From the NCBI RefSeq assembly GCF_021134715.1, contig NC_060025.1:6696001-6760000 (forward strand): a DNA stretch of 64,000 nt, read 5' to 3'. Positions within the stretch are counted from its first letter, which is position 1. Every line of letters begins with the position of its first letter. The notes under the pieces were generated by a model, which was given only the letters and a program-made list of their open reading frames with translations, had not been told where the DNA came from and searched no databases. This DNA is from Daphnia pulex. Lineage: Eukaryota > Arthropoda > Branchiopoda > Diplostraca > Daphniidae. The position numbers and the translations under genes are program-made. Shown here in pieces: positions 34,298-46,368 of the stretch.

Positions 34298-37200
34298 AAG
34301 GTACAATTATAAACGGTTATAATACATATGGCGAGTTATGCTGTATTTCTCTCCTTCAATTGACTCAAAATTTTTTTAATTGCCAATTTTCTTAAGCTCC
34401 TTTTTCACTCGTAGCCTACAACTGTCACCGAGTTATAAAACAAGTGCGGATTGGAATTTTCGAATACTTTCAACGATCTATTTCTTTCTTTCCTGTACAG
34501 TCCTAAATTCTTTCGTTTGAACTGTTAAGGATTTATATTTTCTGACGTTCCCGTATTCTTTAAAGCATGCTGCTAAACCTCGATCATTTTCACCCTTTAA
34601 AAAAGGCTTTAAAATGGTAATAATAAATGGGGCGAAGGGAAAGAAGCTGAAGGTACGTTGGAAGCTATATTCTAAATTGTTCAAACTTGGTAGGGTACGA
34701 TAGGATACTTAAGAGCGCTCCTCCATTTTCTGAACGGAACAAAATTTCAGTCAGAGGGGAGGAGTTGGCAAGTAAGTCTGATCAATTGTTGAATCTATTG
34801 ATCCACTATGTGTGTATTTTTCAAATTATTCAAAGCTTTACTAAATGAGCAAGTCTGCTGCGTCTATCGTCGTATATAGCCTACGTGTTTTGTTGTTGTG
34901 GATAACATGTACACAGTAAGGGAAGGGATAAAGTAGAAGACACAGAAGAGAACAAGAAATAAGAAAAGGAAAAGAGGGAGAGGATAAGAAGAATATAATC
35001 AAGATGGCCGGGTTGTTCCTTGACAGAGAAGATGTATGCGAGATGAAATAGCGCCCGTAGGCTTCTAGTTGAGGAAGGAAGGCCGGCCAACTAGAAGGTG
35101 GGCAGTGACGTGTTTATGGTAATCGTTACACATTCGAACAAGCCGATAACACCAACGCGGATAGTCGGATACTATATAATTGTACGGTACGGCTGTTGCG
35201 AAATATGATACAAAGTTGTGAATCAATTGCAATCCCTCACGGACTTTTTATAGAAAAAGTTTGTCGCCCCATTAAACACAAACGCAGGTGACAGAGATAC
35301 AATAAGCCGACTTTGAACTTTTGGTTGCCTTTGTCTTATTTCTCTGAAGAAATAAAAAAAAAAAAAAAACGAAACTATTAAAATAAATTAGATGTTGAAT
35401 GGTAGAATTTCCAAGCACTTATTCTTTTAATAATATTAACAATCACAGATATACAAGTTTTATTTTATTTTTTGTCGTTATTTCCCTTATTCTATCTTTT
35501 CTTCTTTCCTTCCGCTGGCTCTTCCATATGTTCGTTCTGGCATTTGATTGTGGAATGATTGTGCGCTGTGCTTCAGAGTCCTGGCCGTGGCCGAGGCCAA
35601 ATATCCCGCTGAGAAGATCATTACGCTACATCTATTGTACACCCTCGGAGCAGCAAGGTCTCTCTTGACTACTGAAACATCTTTCTGAAATGGGATTCAG
35701 TTGAATGTAACTATTTCGAATTGAGCAGCTGCTAGCTAGCTCGCTTGAACAATGTTGTGAAACCGATGTGACCGTACCTGAACTCTCCTTTTTTTCTCCC
35801 TCAAAAGAAACAAGTAGAAAGGTAGGGGTATACATCTTCCGTGGTCTCCTATCTAGTAGCTAGACACACTGCATAGTGGTCTGGCGCAATAATACTGTAT
35901 GTTGCATATAAAATGAGATTGGGATAGGTTCAGCTTATGAAGCAAACTAGTACGCATCAGTTATAACAGTATTATTGGGCGAGAAAAATGCAAATGACAT
36001 GCATAGCCTAAGTTCAATTGACGTCTCTGGCATTTTGGGAGCAGGATTTTACCCATAGGCGACCCTTAAGACAAAGCGAGATTATTCGAGACAGCTGATC
36101 AAGGAGAATCGTTCAACCTTGGCAATCCAACCTTATCTCAAATCCTTCGGCTGTCATTGACTTATGATACTCAACGATTGTGAATATCTGTCATTCACGT
36201 TCCCCATTTCCATCCTGTCCCCCATACTATCATCTATGTATGGTTGCTGGTTGGCTGACGTCTGGCCGAGATGTAAACGACCGTTGGAACATAGAAATAG
36301 AATACCTTAAGTATCCAGCATGTATAGGTATCAACAGAAATCTGGATTTCCAACTTCAAGCGTATTATGAGAAAGCCGGCAAGGGATTCGCAAAGAATAG
36401 GAAACGTTGATGGAGAACCACAATCGACATCGAATATTCAAAAGCATAATAGAAAAAACGAAGTCGTATAAATTGTCGATGAGAAGAAGGATCTGGATTG
36501 TTTCCTCGTAACGTATAGAGTTGAATTTTCGCATGACTCGTACAGCTGACTTTGGGGTTGATTGCTCTGACATTGACAAATCCGTTGCCATATCGAGTAC
36601 GTATGCATTTATAGAAGCTTTTGAGGAGTGCTTTTGAAGAGATGGTCGTGTCTTGCTCGTTTGAAACGTGGCGCTTTCCCATCTCGCAGAGTTCCTCCTT
36701 TTCCCTTTTTGTAACTTCTTTTTCCTATACGTACCTCTTTTCTTTTCTTTTTTTTTACCTGCATTTCATTCTTTCTATCCCTATTATGCGTTACTTTTTC
36801 CCTTGCCTTTCTTTACTCAAATTCTAGCTTTGATTCCTGTTCTTCTTTTCACCTTTTATCGTCGCTTTATGCCGGTAGTATTTCAAACGATTCCAATGAG
36901 ACTTTCAGAAGGTCAAATTATTCATCCGTATTCTTGTCCGTATTTGTGTATAAATGTTCTTGGCCGGCTTCTTGACGAACAGGGTCACCACCATAGCGTA
37001 GAAACGGTAGCCCATTATTCAGCCTAAACTTGTATAACGACTTGTCCTTTTAACTTTGGGTAGAATCGCTGTATAGTATATGCTCTTTGGAAAGCCGCTA
37101 TACAAATCTTCACCTTTCCAAGTGACCAGACATTGGTGTATACAGTTTACACTACTGGGAGAAAATGTGAAGGAAAGTTACTATATTTTTCACCTCTATT

Positions 37201-38789
37201 TCACCATCGCCACTCAGCCACTGGGATTGAAATCGGCCTAAACCGATGCTCTACAGAATTGAGAAGTACTTAGGATCAATGGAAATAACGGCGATCATTT
37301 TTAAACTTGCAGTAGGTATACAGTCGGGTACATTATGTCAAGTCAAGTAAATATTTTAATAAAAAAAAGCAGATCAAAAGAACCGAAAAGAACGGTATGG
37401 TACCAAACAGTCGTCTCTTTGTTTTAATCTATTTTCAATTTTTATTAAGGTAAATGGGCTTTAAAAAGATTTTTTTAAATTTTAATAAAATGGAAATTTG
37501 ACTCGCCCCGACGATATTGAATATCATAAAAAAAACGCACTATTGTACAGGCGCGTTAAAAAAAGATTTTCTATCCATCATGATGACTGGATGTTGTCAA
37601 TCATAAGAGAAAAGCAGTAAATAAAAAGGCTTGCCGACTCATTGTGGCTGTTATAAAACCAGTCATATTCTCAAACAAAAAGAACAGTTGAAACAATTTT
37701 GTTTGTACTACATAGTCGGACTTGTGGCAACTCGTACGGAAGGGCTTTTTAGTTATAGGCTACACTTGGAATCATTTTGTCGGCTTCAAATCATGTATTC
37801 ACGTGCCAGCTTAACTTGTGGGCTACTGTTAAATTGTAGGGCTGGCTCCAACAAGAAGCTGTTATTAGTGGGATTATTATAAGGGGAAACTCAAGCGTTC
37901 CTCCATCATCATCACGTATTCCGTTACGTCTACACGGACACCGTCGGACACGAACTGCGGAATCCATTTTTGACCCGTGCTCCGTTACCGATAATTCATA
38001 GGTTTCGGTTGCAGCCTTCGGCTACATTGTAATTTGTGTCTTTGGTGAAATAATAAGCCCGTTGTACATACAAACACTGCTCACATCACGCCAGAGTTTT
38101 CTTCCCGTGACAATTTAAAAATTGAAAATTTTTTGGAATTTTCAGCTATACATTCGAAGAAAATAGACAGTTACAATTAGCTATGCTCAAATTAATGTAC
38201 GTGCAAATCTCCTGATGACGTAAAAAGGAAATAGTTTTACTTTATAAGGGAAGCTAGTCGCAAAAATATACAGCAGAAAACCGTGAGATCATTCTACTTT
38301 CTAACTTTGAAATTGAACAAGATTTTGAAAAATTTTGAATTCATAATCAAACGATTCGTAGAATGAAGAGGGTGCGTTCAGTCAAAGAGGGAAAAGGAAA
38401 TGGGACAGAAGTCAATTCTTTCGAAAGAAAATAGTTGGTTGCTTTGCACTGCGCTGGGTCTCAGAGATTTTTGCCGCTGGGGATGAGCCTCCTGCAGGTC
38501 AGCTGCACACTCGGCTCCGCTCAACCATTTCTGCCCCATACTGTGACTGCTAGTCAAGGTTCCACCATCCGAGAAAGGACGTATAAAAACCGCAGGATAT
38601 CCAGCATATTCTGGCTTTCGTTTCGACCTGCTTCTTGATTCCTTCTTCTCCATCTTCATTCTTCTTCTTCTTCCCTTTTTTTCCCATTTTTTGGGTGAAG
38701 AGAAAAAGAGATAGAGGGGGGAAGCGAGGGAGAGCGAAGCCCATTTTGAGAATAGCGTCCGAGCTAGCTTTGGAACCGAACGACGGGGA

Positions 38790-39890
38790 TTCTACCGGCT
38801 TCTTTTCTTTGCATTCTGATTTTATACCTTTTACTGAAACGCTGTGAAAAAAATCCACTTTTGTCGTGTTATCTATTTTAAACATCGAATGAATCACCAA
38901 AGCTTTCCAGCATAAAAATACGATCGGCCCTTGTAATTGCAAAATGGAATATTTTAAAAAAATGCGTGTGTGTGGTACTATACGCAGCGCAATACTAACT
39001 ACTACTAAATAATACTATACTAAACTATGCAATTAAAATTGTTGAATACAAGCAATTAATAACACTAGTGTAAATGCAATACAGTGGTGGTGATTAAGAA
39101 AGAATGTCAAGTCAGGACTACTGAATTACCCAATAAATCTGGAAGACTAATGCTGATAAGTATATAGTGACTAGCGAGTGTTGATAAGCCTAAGATGGAA
39201 GCAGCAGCGAGAGGCACCGTGAATCACGGTGATATCTATTATGCAGGTCATCGAGTTCGAATTCCAACCGGCAAGTTAATTAATAACACTAGCCTAATAT
39301 ACCTAAAGATACCACCTAAAGGATTTAACTTGCAATTATGTTACGTTTAGTGGATTTTTGAAACGTTAGCTTTATCTGTTTTTAAAAATTCGTACCCTTC
39401 AAAAATGTCCTTTAATGTAGCCTACATTTTACGTTTTCCGTTAAAGTTAACGTATAAACGGCGCTACTTGGTTGTAGCCCCATAAAGTATAAATGATAGT
39501 GATACCTTGGCACCTTACGACCGCAATAAATACATAAATGTCCTTTTCCCCTTTCCACTTAAAACTGAACGTGTTAAAGGCTCCAGGCCAGCTAGAACCA
39601 CTGAAGGCAGCGAAAATACTATAGGGTACACGCCGGACCACGCAGTAGCCAGTAGCAAACCTTCTTTTATCCCGTTTTATCACTTATTTATGGAAGCTGT
39701 ATAACAAAGCTGACTAATTGCATCAGTCATATAGGCAGTAACTGTATAGTATAATTAGTAAGTAGTGATCTCATAAAAAAAAATATACATGTTATTTTGT
39801 TATATGGTAGTAGACTGAAGAACTTGAAGTATCTAACTTGAGTAAAGAGTTAAAGTACTGTCGGTCTTTGGTTGGTATTTTTTAAATACT
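38790..39890. other. Segment with no clear counterpart in the left arm
   Basis: AT-rich sequence rich in ACTA and ATAC runs. Homology with the left arm stops at about 38790 (24510 in the left arm) and resumes at about 39900 (23810). A short piece at 39215-39275 resembles a tRNA B-box (GAGTTCGAATTCC) but does not make a tRNA. No gene was seen. Confidence 0.5.
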
Positions 39891-41264
39891 ACAGCTCACA
39901 GTCTACCGGTGATACGAGAGTTTCATTATTACGAGAAGCAAAGGGAAATATTTCTCGAGCGGAATTGATAAGTAGTCGGATGACAAGATATCCAGGGGAG
40001 AATGGAATCCCACGAATGCTTGGGAAAATGTTTGGGAAAAGCAACTCTCTTTTTTTTTCTTTTTCTTTTTTCTTTATCTTCATATGGACCTGGGTTTACT
40101 GGTTTGTGTGACCACCAGACATTTTCTTTGACTCCACGGCACGAAAGGTCAAATCTGACCTTTCATTCTTCTCTTTTCAGCATTCGACGTGCCCGTTCCA
40201 TCCGAGATCCTATCCTCATCTCCCCCCATCTCCCTAACAAAAGAAGAAAGATTTCCGGTCCCAAGTAAATAGTTTGTCTTGTACAGACCGTATGAGAAGT
40301 CAAAGTTATTTCCACATGCTGTAGTCAAGTCATGTGACGTGTATTGTGTTGCAAACCGCCACGCTCTGATTTCAGAAAATGCGGCAAATTGAAATTATTT
40401 TGAATATCTAGTTTATTTCCGACTCGAATTTCCCCCGTTTAAATATTTTTTTTCTGTTCCAATTGGTGTCTTGAGTGTAATCCTCAGTAATGCTCATGGA
40501 ATCGGCAAACGATGAATTACACGCAATGTGCGGTAGGCCTGTATATGATGGTGATTATCGGTCGAGGCTGTTTCATTATTCCTTTTTCCCATAGCCTATA
40601 GGTTTCGCATTCCTAAATGACCGCGACTACCCCTGCAGTTATAGAAATAAATTTTTTCTACTTTGAATGGATGAAAGACATGTAGGGGGAGAAGACTAGG
40701 AAGGCAGCTGATAGCGGCATTTTCCAATCTTAAAGTTTTCTTTTCCTTTGAATTGGATTTCTTCAACATTTTTTCAGTTCCAATTATTCTCCACCGTCCC
40801 CGCTTGATAGAATTTTCTACATCAATCCGAGTCGTCAACCCCTATAATATTTAAAACCTTTTGGGGGCAAAGTAAAAATTGCTTCGGAATCGGAAATAGG
40901 AAAACGTGTGGAAAGGCAAATCTTAAGAATGTTTGCGCGATGTTTTCTTTATTTCTTGAATTCGTAATCGGCATATAACGAAAGGAAAGAATGAAAGAAA
41001 TAGCGCATGTGCATGGGAGGAGACACGCGAGAGAAGAGGAGATGCCCCTCGGATTTGCCTCTTTCATTTACATGTTGATACTCGCTATTCCAGGTGCCTT
41101 AGGAGGGGCTTATAGGGACGACGAGGCAGAGCACCGACACATCGTTCGTTGCCAGAGGTATTTCACTTTGAGAAGCACAGAGTCAGAGTGGGAGGTGCTA
41201 GATGGTCGTTTATTGGCTCCAACAACGGAGCAGGAAACCTGACCAGGTGATGGCTTACCTGCTG

Positions 41265-41300
41265 TATATACTTTGGGCCTGTCTGTTGTTCAAGTCAGAA
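41265..41300 (+). promoter_or_regulatory. Core promoter of right four-jointed: TATA box plus initiator
   Basis: TATATA at 41265-41270 and initiator TCAGAA at 41295-41300, with the A (41297) 32 bp after the first TATA base. This predicts a 5' UTR of about 307 nt to the ATG at 41604. It is identical in design to the left copy, so both genes should be transcribable. Confidence 0.65.
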
Positions 41301-41603
41301 CGAGTCTCAAAGTCAGTCGGAGTGGATGTCCTACACTGATGGGCATATCTCGCTAATACTCAACAATTGATTGTACTGATTCTCGTGGTGTACTTGTTGA
41401 TTTGTTTCTATTAGTTGACGTTTGGCTGTTTCCTGGCGCAAAAGTGACAGAAGAAAAAAGTCAGTTCAAAAGTGCACTTCCCTGAGTGACAAGCAACATT
41501 AGCAATTACAGTTTCAATGACAATCGATTCTGCAATAGGTTTGTGTTTGTGATTATGTGCACCACCTACCAAAGATTCGACAATTGATGTGTTATTTGAA
41601 GCG

Positions 41604-43223
41604 ATGCTCTCACATCATTGTTTGACTACCAGCTGGCGAATGCGTGGGACGTGCTCATTTTATGAAATGGAATGCCCTCGTCCTTCACTGTCCGTTCATT
41701 GCGTGTCGCACGGCCCCATGACTGCGGGTACGGCGGAAAATGGTGACGCATTTGGCGGCCAATCGTACCGACACGTAGCCGGCAATCGTCGGACCTCCAA
41801 GTGGCTTTGTTTTCTTACCACATGTCTGGCATTTGCACTGGGTGTTGGAGTTGGTGTCGCTCTGCTGCCTGTCCTCTACGGCTCATCTCCTTTCGTCAAC
41901 GAAATCAACAACAACAGCACAGCTGTGATGACTCCGTGGTCCATCGTTCAAGACTCATCTCCTACCATCGCTGATGGGCCCCTCAACTTGACCAGCAAGG
42001 GAAACACGTCAAGTATTCCCGTCCGCATGTCACCCTTGAAGATGAAAACTCATTTGAGTAAAAAGGAAAAAGAAAGGCAGTCGACTCGTCGTAAAACGCT
42101 TGACTTAAAGTCCAATCTGACGGATGTGAACTCAACAACCGAAGAAGAAGATGCAGCAGCAGCAGCAACGGTCGATGTCGTCAGTTTCGTTCAACCGCAA
42201 ACGGCCTGGACTTCTCTACCTGCCGCCAATGAAGACGGACGCAGTCTGACGACGACTGTTTTGGGGGAAGCTGTCAAAGGTATCTTCTGGTCACAAGAAG
42301 TGGAGGACAGTCTCCCAACAGGTTTCGACGAACTAAACGCAAAAGAGTGGCGCGACTTTAGCCACCAGAGTTCAGTTCAACGTGTCGAGGAGGGATGCGG
42401 CCGAATGCAAAATCGACTCGTGACATTTGAAAATGGCAGACAGTCGTGTTGCCGCTACCGCCAAAACTACGACCAGATCCAGGGCGAAATCTTCAGCTTC
42501 TACCTGAGCCGCTTACTCGGCTTACGCAATTTGCCACCGTCGTCTGTGGGTCTGGTCCGACCACGAGAGCGCCAATGGATGAACGTCCAATCGTCTCTCA
42601 GCCAAGCGCAGTGGACGGAAAACCGACCAGTTGTCCACACGCAGTTTTTGAATGATTTGGAGCCGGCCTACATTCCTGTTCAGTTTCGAGGGCGCGATCG
42701 GCATCTGAATCCGTTGGACGTGCAGCACCACAGGCTACAAGAGAAGGTCGACCGCAGCGAGTTGATAACGTTGGCCCAGTGGTCTGATCTTTTGATCTTT
42801 GACTACCTGACAGCCAATCTGGATAGGATGGTCAACAATCTGTACAACATGCAGTGGAATCCGGCCATGATGGATTCGCCCGCTCACAATCTGGCACGCG
42901 ATTCCCGAACGGGTTTACTCGTCTTTTTAGACAACGAAAGTGGCCTGTTGCACGGCTACCGCCTGCTGGACAAGTACGACATCTACCACAAGAGCCTCCT
43001 CGAGTCGCTCTGCGTTTTCAGACGAACGACAGTCGAGTCGCTGCGGCAGTTGCAATCGCAGAAAAATGTCGGACATTTACTGCGTGACATGTTGAAAACT
43101 CGCGATCAATCAGTTGTGGACTTTTTACCTTTCCTTCCGGAGAAGAGCATCAAGACCCTCAACTATCGAATTGAGCAAGTGCTGGACCAAGTGGCCAAGT
43201 GCCAATCTCTTTATGGCTCCTAA
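41604..43223 (+). CDS. fj: Four-jointed/FJX1-type Golgi protein kinase, right copy
   Basis: Single-exon frame of 539 residues from ATG at 41604. It has the same domain order as the left copy: cytosolic tail, anchor at about residues 66-90, Ser/Thr-rich stem, then a kinase-like domain with DYLTANLDRMVNN and FLDNESG. Differences from the left copy are few: Ala to Thr just before the anchor, TL to SI, His to Pro, loss of one Asn, Ala to Thr, one Ala fewer in the Ala run, His to Gln in the stem, and Asp to Glu near the C terminus. The C-terminal lobe is otherwise unchanged, which suggests that both products are kept functional or that the duplication is recent. The two genes point away from each other. 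Confidence 0.92.
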   Translation: MLSHHCLTTSWRMRGTCSFYEMECPRPSLSVHCVSHGPMTAGTAENGDAFGGQSYRHVAGNRRTSKWLCFLTTCLAFALGVGVGVALLPVLYGSSPFVNEINNNSTAVMTPWSIVQDSSPTIADGPLNLTSKGNTSSIPVRMSPLKMKTHLSKKEKERQSTRRKTLDLKSNLTDVNSTTEEEDAAAAATVDVVSFVQPQTAWTSLPAANEDGRSLTTTVLGEAVKGIFWSQEVEDSLPTGFDELNAKEWRDFSHQSSVQRVEEGCGRMQNRLVTFENGRQSCCRYRQNYDQIQGEIFSFYLSRLLGLRNLPPSSVGLVRPRERQWMNVQSSLSQAQWTENRPVVHTQFLNDLEPAYIPVQFRGRDRHLNPLDVQHHRLQEKVDRSELITLAQWSDLLIFDYLTANLDRMVNNLYNMQWNPAMMDSPAHNLARDSRTGLLVFLDNESGLLHGYRLLDKYDIYHKSLLESLCVFRRTTVESLRQLQSQKNVGHLLRDMLKTRDQSVVDFLPFLPEKSIKTLNYRIEQVLDQVAKCQSLYGS

Positions 43224-43609
43224 AACTCTGCCCTTGGTGTACGTGATAACAACTCATATCGAATTTTCCAATACCGCGTATTCTACAACCAAAAAAGGAC
43301 GACATCCAACATGAAACGGTGATGGATAAACTATTCGCATGCCTGAGCTGAAACTGAAAACAGACATGAAACCAACTATAGCAGAGCCATTCTTACAGGA
43401 AACAGTTCCGTTTCATTGCTTTAGAATTCCGTTTCTAATTACCACCTCCTCTTTCACTGGATTTTGAAAGATCTGCCAGCCAACAAGTACACGTGGATCG
43501 GACAGAAGAAATAAGAATTCTGACCTGTTTATTGTGAAAACGGCAAATCCGTTTCAGTTAAGAAAGAGTCATAAATCATCACTGGAAACAGGCAATTGAT
43601 TGGGACTAT

Positions 43610-44548
43610 ATGGGATCAAAACAACAAAATAAAAGGTCAGCGGAAGAAATAAGGATCCCATCTACAAAAAGAAGGATGGAGAACGAGATGGAACGGTACC
43701 TACCCCAAGGATCAAGCGACTACCGTTTAAGATTGGGAAGCCAAAAAATTTTAATAGGGTTCGCGCAGGCTCTATTTCAGCTTAAAAAGTAAATGGCATT
43801 TATGATGTCTCCCTTGGGCCATTCTCTACGAAATGGGATTGAAATGTCCAGTTTCTGTCCCTCCGCCCTCGCTAAAAAGCAATTTTCTTTCATCTCCTCG
43901 GATTGGCAAATTAAATCATACGCGACGATGGAAGGAGTGCAGCGGCTGATAACTGGTGGCTTTTTGTGCTTCATGCAAACCTTATCCGGGTACAAAGTTG
44001 CGGATTCCTATCGGCGATTATATTCAACACTACATCACCGTCAACACTTGAAATCCTTAGCTAATAAATTTGGCCCCAAAAATTGTTTATGTTTTTCTGT
44101 CTGGATCCTCCTTGTTCAAGATGATATTTAACCATTGACGGTTGAGTGCCGCTTTAATGCCCTAAGGTCCTTGAATAACCTGTGCTTGAAAGAAATGTTC
44201 CAAGAATTCGATTTCGAAGCTTGTATGCTGATTACGTTGCGACTAATAGTGGAAGGACAACTTTGTGATACTAGTCAGGCATTAAAAGATCTAATTGGCT
44301 CTTTTGTCCAATACTACCTTGAAAAATCTGAAAATGTACTTTTATCCTCTGCTATTTCAACAATGTCAACTAGCGTTCATCAAGCGCTTCCTGATCTAAA
44401 TTTCAGTTGTTTTCTTTCAGCTTTCAAAAATTCTTTTTGCCGATTTCTGCTGTATTATGCCAATTGTAAAATGTGTAAATCGACCAATATTCATAAAGTT
44501 TGTTGTATAATGTACAATATTTATGTACGTGAATGTGTGATACGTTAA
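43610..44548 (+). pseudogene. Open frame with two in-frame stops, conserved in both arms (right copy)
   Basis: A single frame runs from 43610 to 44548 (about 313 codons) broken only by TAA at 43790-43792 and 44129-44131. These are the same two stops as in the left arm. The last part continues further than in the left arm (to VRECVIR), past SFVQYYLEKSENVLLSS. The arms differ here by indels, and the sequence after EFD is rearranged relative to the left copy. No family is recognised. It lies just downstream of four-jointed and could be a decayed or unusually spliced gene, or 3' UTR. Confidence 0.35.
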
Positions 44549-46368
44549 ATCTAAAATAAAAATTATTCTGCAAGGTTTTTCTTGTTATATCTTTCTACAC
44601 AGTTTAAACTTGTAACTGGTTACTGTTTGTTACGAAATTGGGTTCTTATAACAAAGCCGTTCATTAGCAATCAATTAAAATAATAATTGTGATTTATTTC
44701 TTATGAAATCATTAAATAAAAAAGGATTGGATGCGACGTATGATAGGCCTATATGATAAGACGTACATCAAATCCGATTTATTTGTGTCCATAAACTTTA
44801 AGATTTAGAGCAGTCTCAGTCTGGATGAGACAAATTCCTGTAGCAGCACGAATAAATAATGCGGTTCGCTGAGGCTGACTACATCATAAAGTGGGCTAGA
44901 CGGCCAGTAAACAACATTGGTAACAGTTGACTGCGTTGGCAAATAGAGATGACACCCAAATCGAAGCTGTTGAGAAAATTCTATGCTTCGATTTTTGTTT
45001 TCGTTGAAGAACCGAAATCGAGCTGCTTTTGTAATTTTGAATATTATCGATCGGCTTTATCAAAACAAAATTTAGTATAGAAAACAAGGCAATAAAAATA
45101 ACATGGTTTTGTACTAAAATAACTTGCTAAGCAAACATCAGCTTTTTGTCAGTAACCTTTCCAGATTTGATGAATTTCATGTTTCCCATAGCAGGGGGCG
45201 AGAACAGCATCAAAAGCCACTCGGTTTTCCCACGATTTTTCTCCCTACTTCAAAATTCCTTTACTGCTGTTCCAATGCTCTTCTCAGCAGGGTGTAATTC
45301 ATAGTTCTTTTCGTTTGTTAAACCCAGTTCTAAATAACCTACCTTCGGATTACTTGCGTCCATCTCCGACATCGTATTTTTAGTGCTGGCACACGTCGAT
45401 TAAAAGCCTCCACGCGATTATACGAGAACTACAACTAGACAGATCATAATAATAATAATAGAAAAAAAAACATACGATGATCATGCTTTCAAATTTGATC
45501 ATTGGTTTGACATTATCGGAATTTTTCGATTACCCATACTTCTAAGGGGTAGGTCTGCTTGGGTAAACTTTAGAGCGGGAGTTCTTCAACGACCCATACT
45601 TGTAAACAAGAGAAACAAAAAAAAAAAAACTTTTACCTTATTTCAAATCCAAAAAGGTATAAGCGATTTTTTAAAGCTATCGCTATCCTTCCTTCGAAGT
45701 ACGTTGTTCCATCTGCATCAAGTCTGTTATATAACCACCTACAAGTCAAAAGAATTTCGTCTTCTAAATTTCTTCGATTGACAATATTTTGTGTGAAACC
45801 CGACTAACAGTGCCCCCTAGCGGATGAAATATCACATATCTTTAATTTTAGGGATATCTAGTATTTTAAAATATTGATGTTCTAAAATAACGACTCTGAT
45901 CGTGTGATCGTTCGTAACTTGTTTTAATAGAAAAGACACTTGTTCTTCTTTTTCAAGTTCAAAGGAGAGAACAAAAAGGCAGCGCAATCGATTTTTGTGT
46001 AAACTCTGGGATCAACTTCTGTCGCACATGTGACTCGGACGAGGAGCGATTACATGAAACATCAAAATTCATCAACTCGAAATCAGACCACTCATTCACA
46101 AGACATTGAAAAAAAGAAATAAGCGCTGAAGGAAAAGGATGAAGTGCAAACCACTTTAAAGCTAACATAACGAAGACAAAGGTAAATATTAAAAAATCGG
46201 GACGAGATTAGACTGTCGGTGACGTCAGCTGGGAATGATATGTCAGACCCCTTGTATCAGTAATTTCATTCGCATTCTGAATCAAAAATCAGTAAAAAAT
46301 AATAATAATAAAAAATAATTCAGTAAAAACCGCATTGATTCCAGATACGAGTTTCAAGCCAGAAATCC
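44549..46368. other. Intergenic, no gene seen
   Basis: AT-rich flank between the outer edge of the right duplication arm and the 3' end of ARID2. A short AATAAT simple repeat lies near 45448-45462 and a motif ACCCATACTT occurs twice (about 45532 and 45593). No exon was supported. Confidence 0.5.

Larger units (their letters stand above)
34298..44410 (+). repeat. Right arm of the large inverted duplication
   Basis: Inverted copy of 19225-30950. Subdivision: 34298-34690 diverged; 34690-37960 near-identical to the left arm; about 37990-38440 and 38790-39890 without clear counterpart; 38450-38790 shared; 39900-44410 shared with modest divergence and including four-jointed. The MITE of the left arm is absent. 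Confidence 0.95.
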
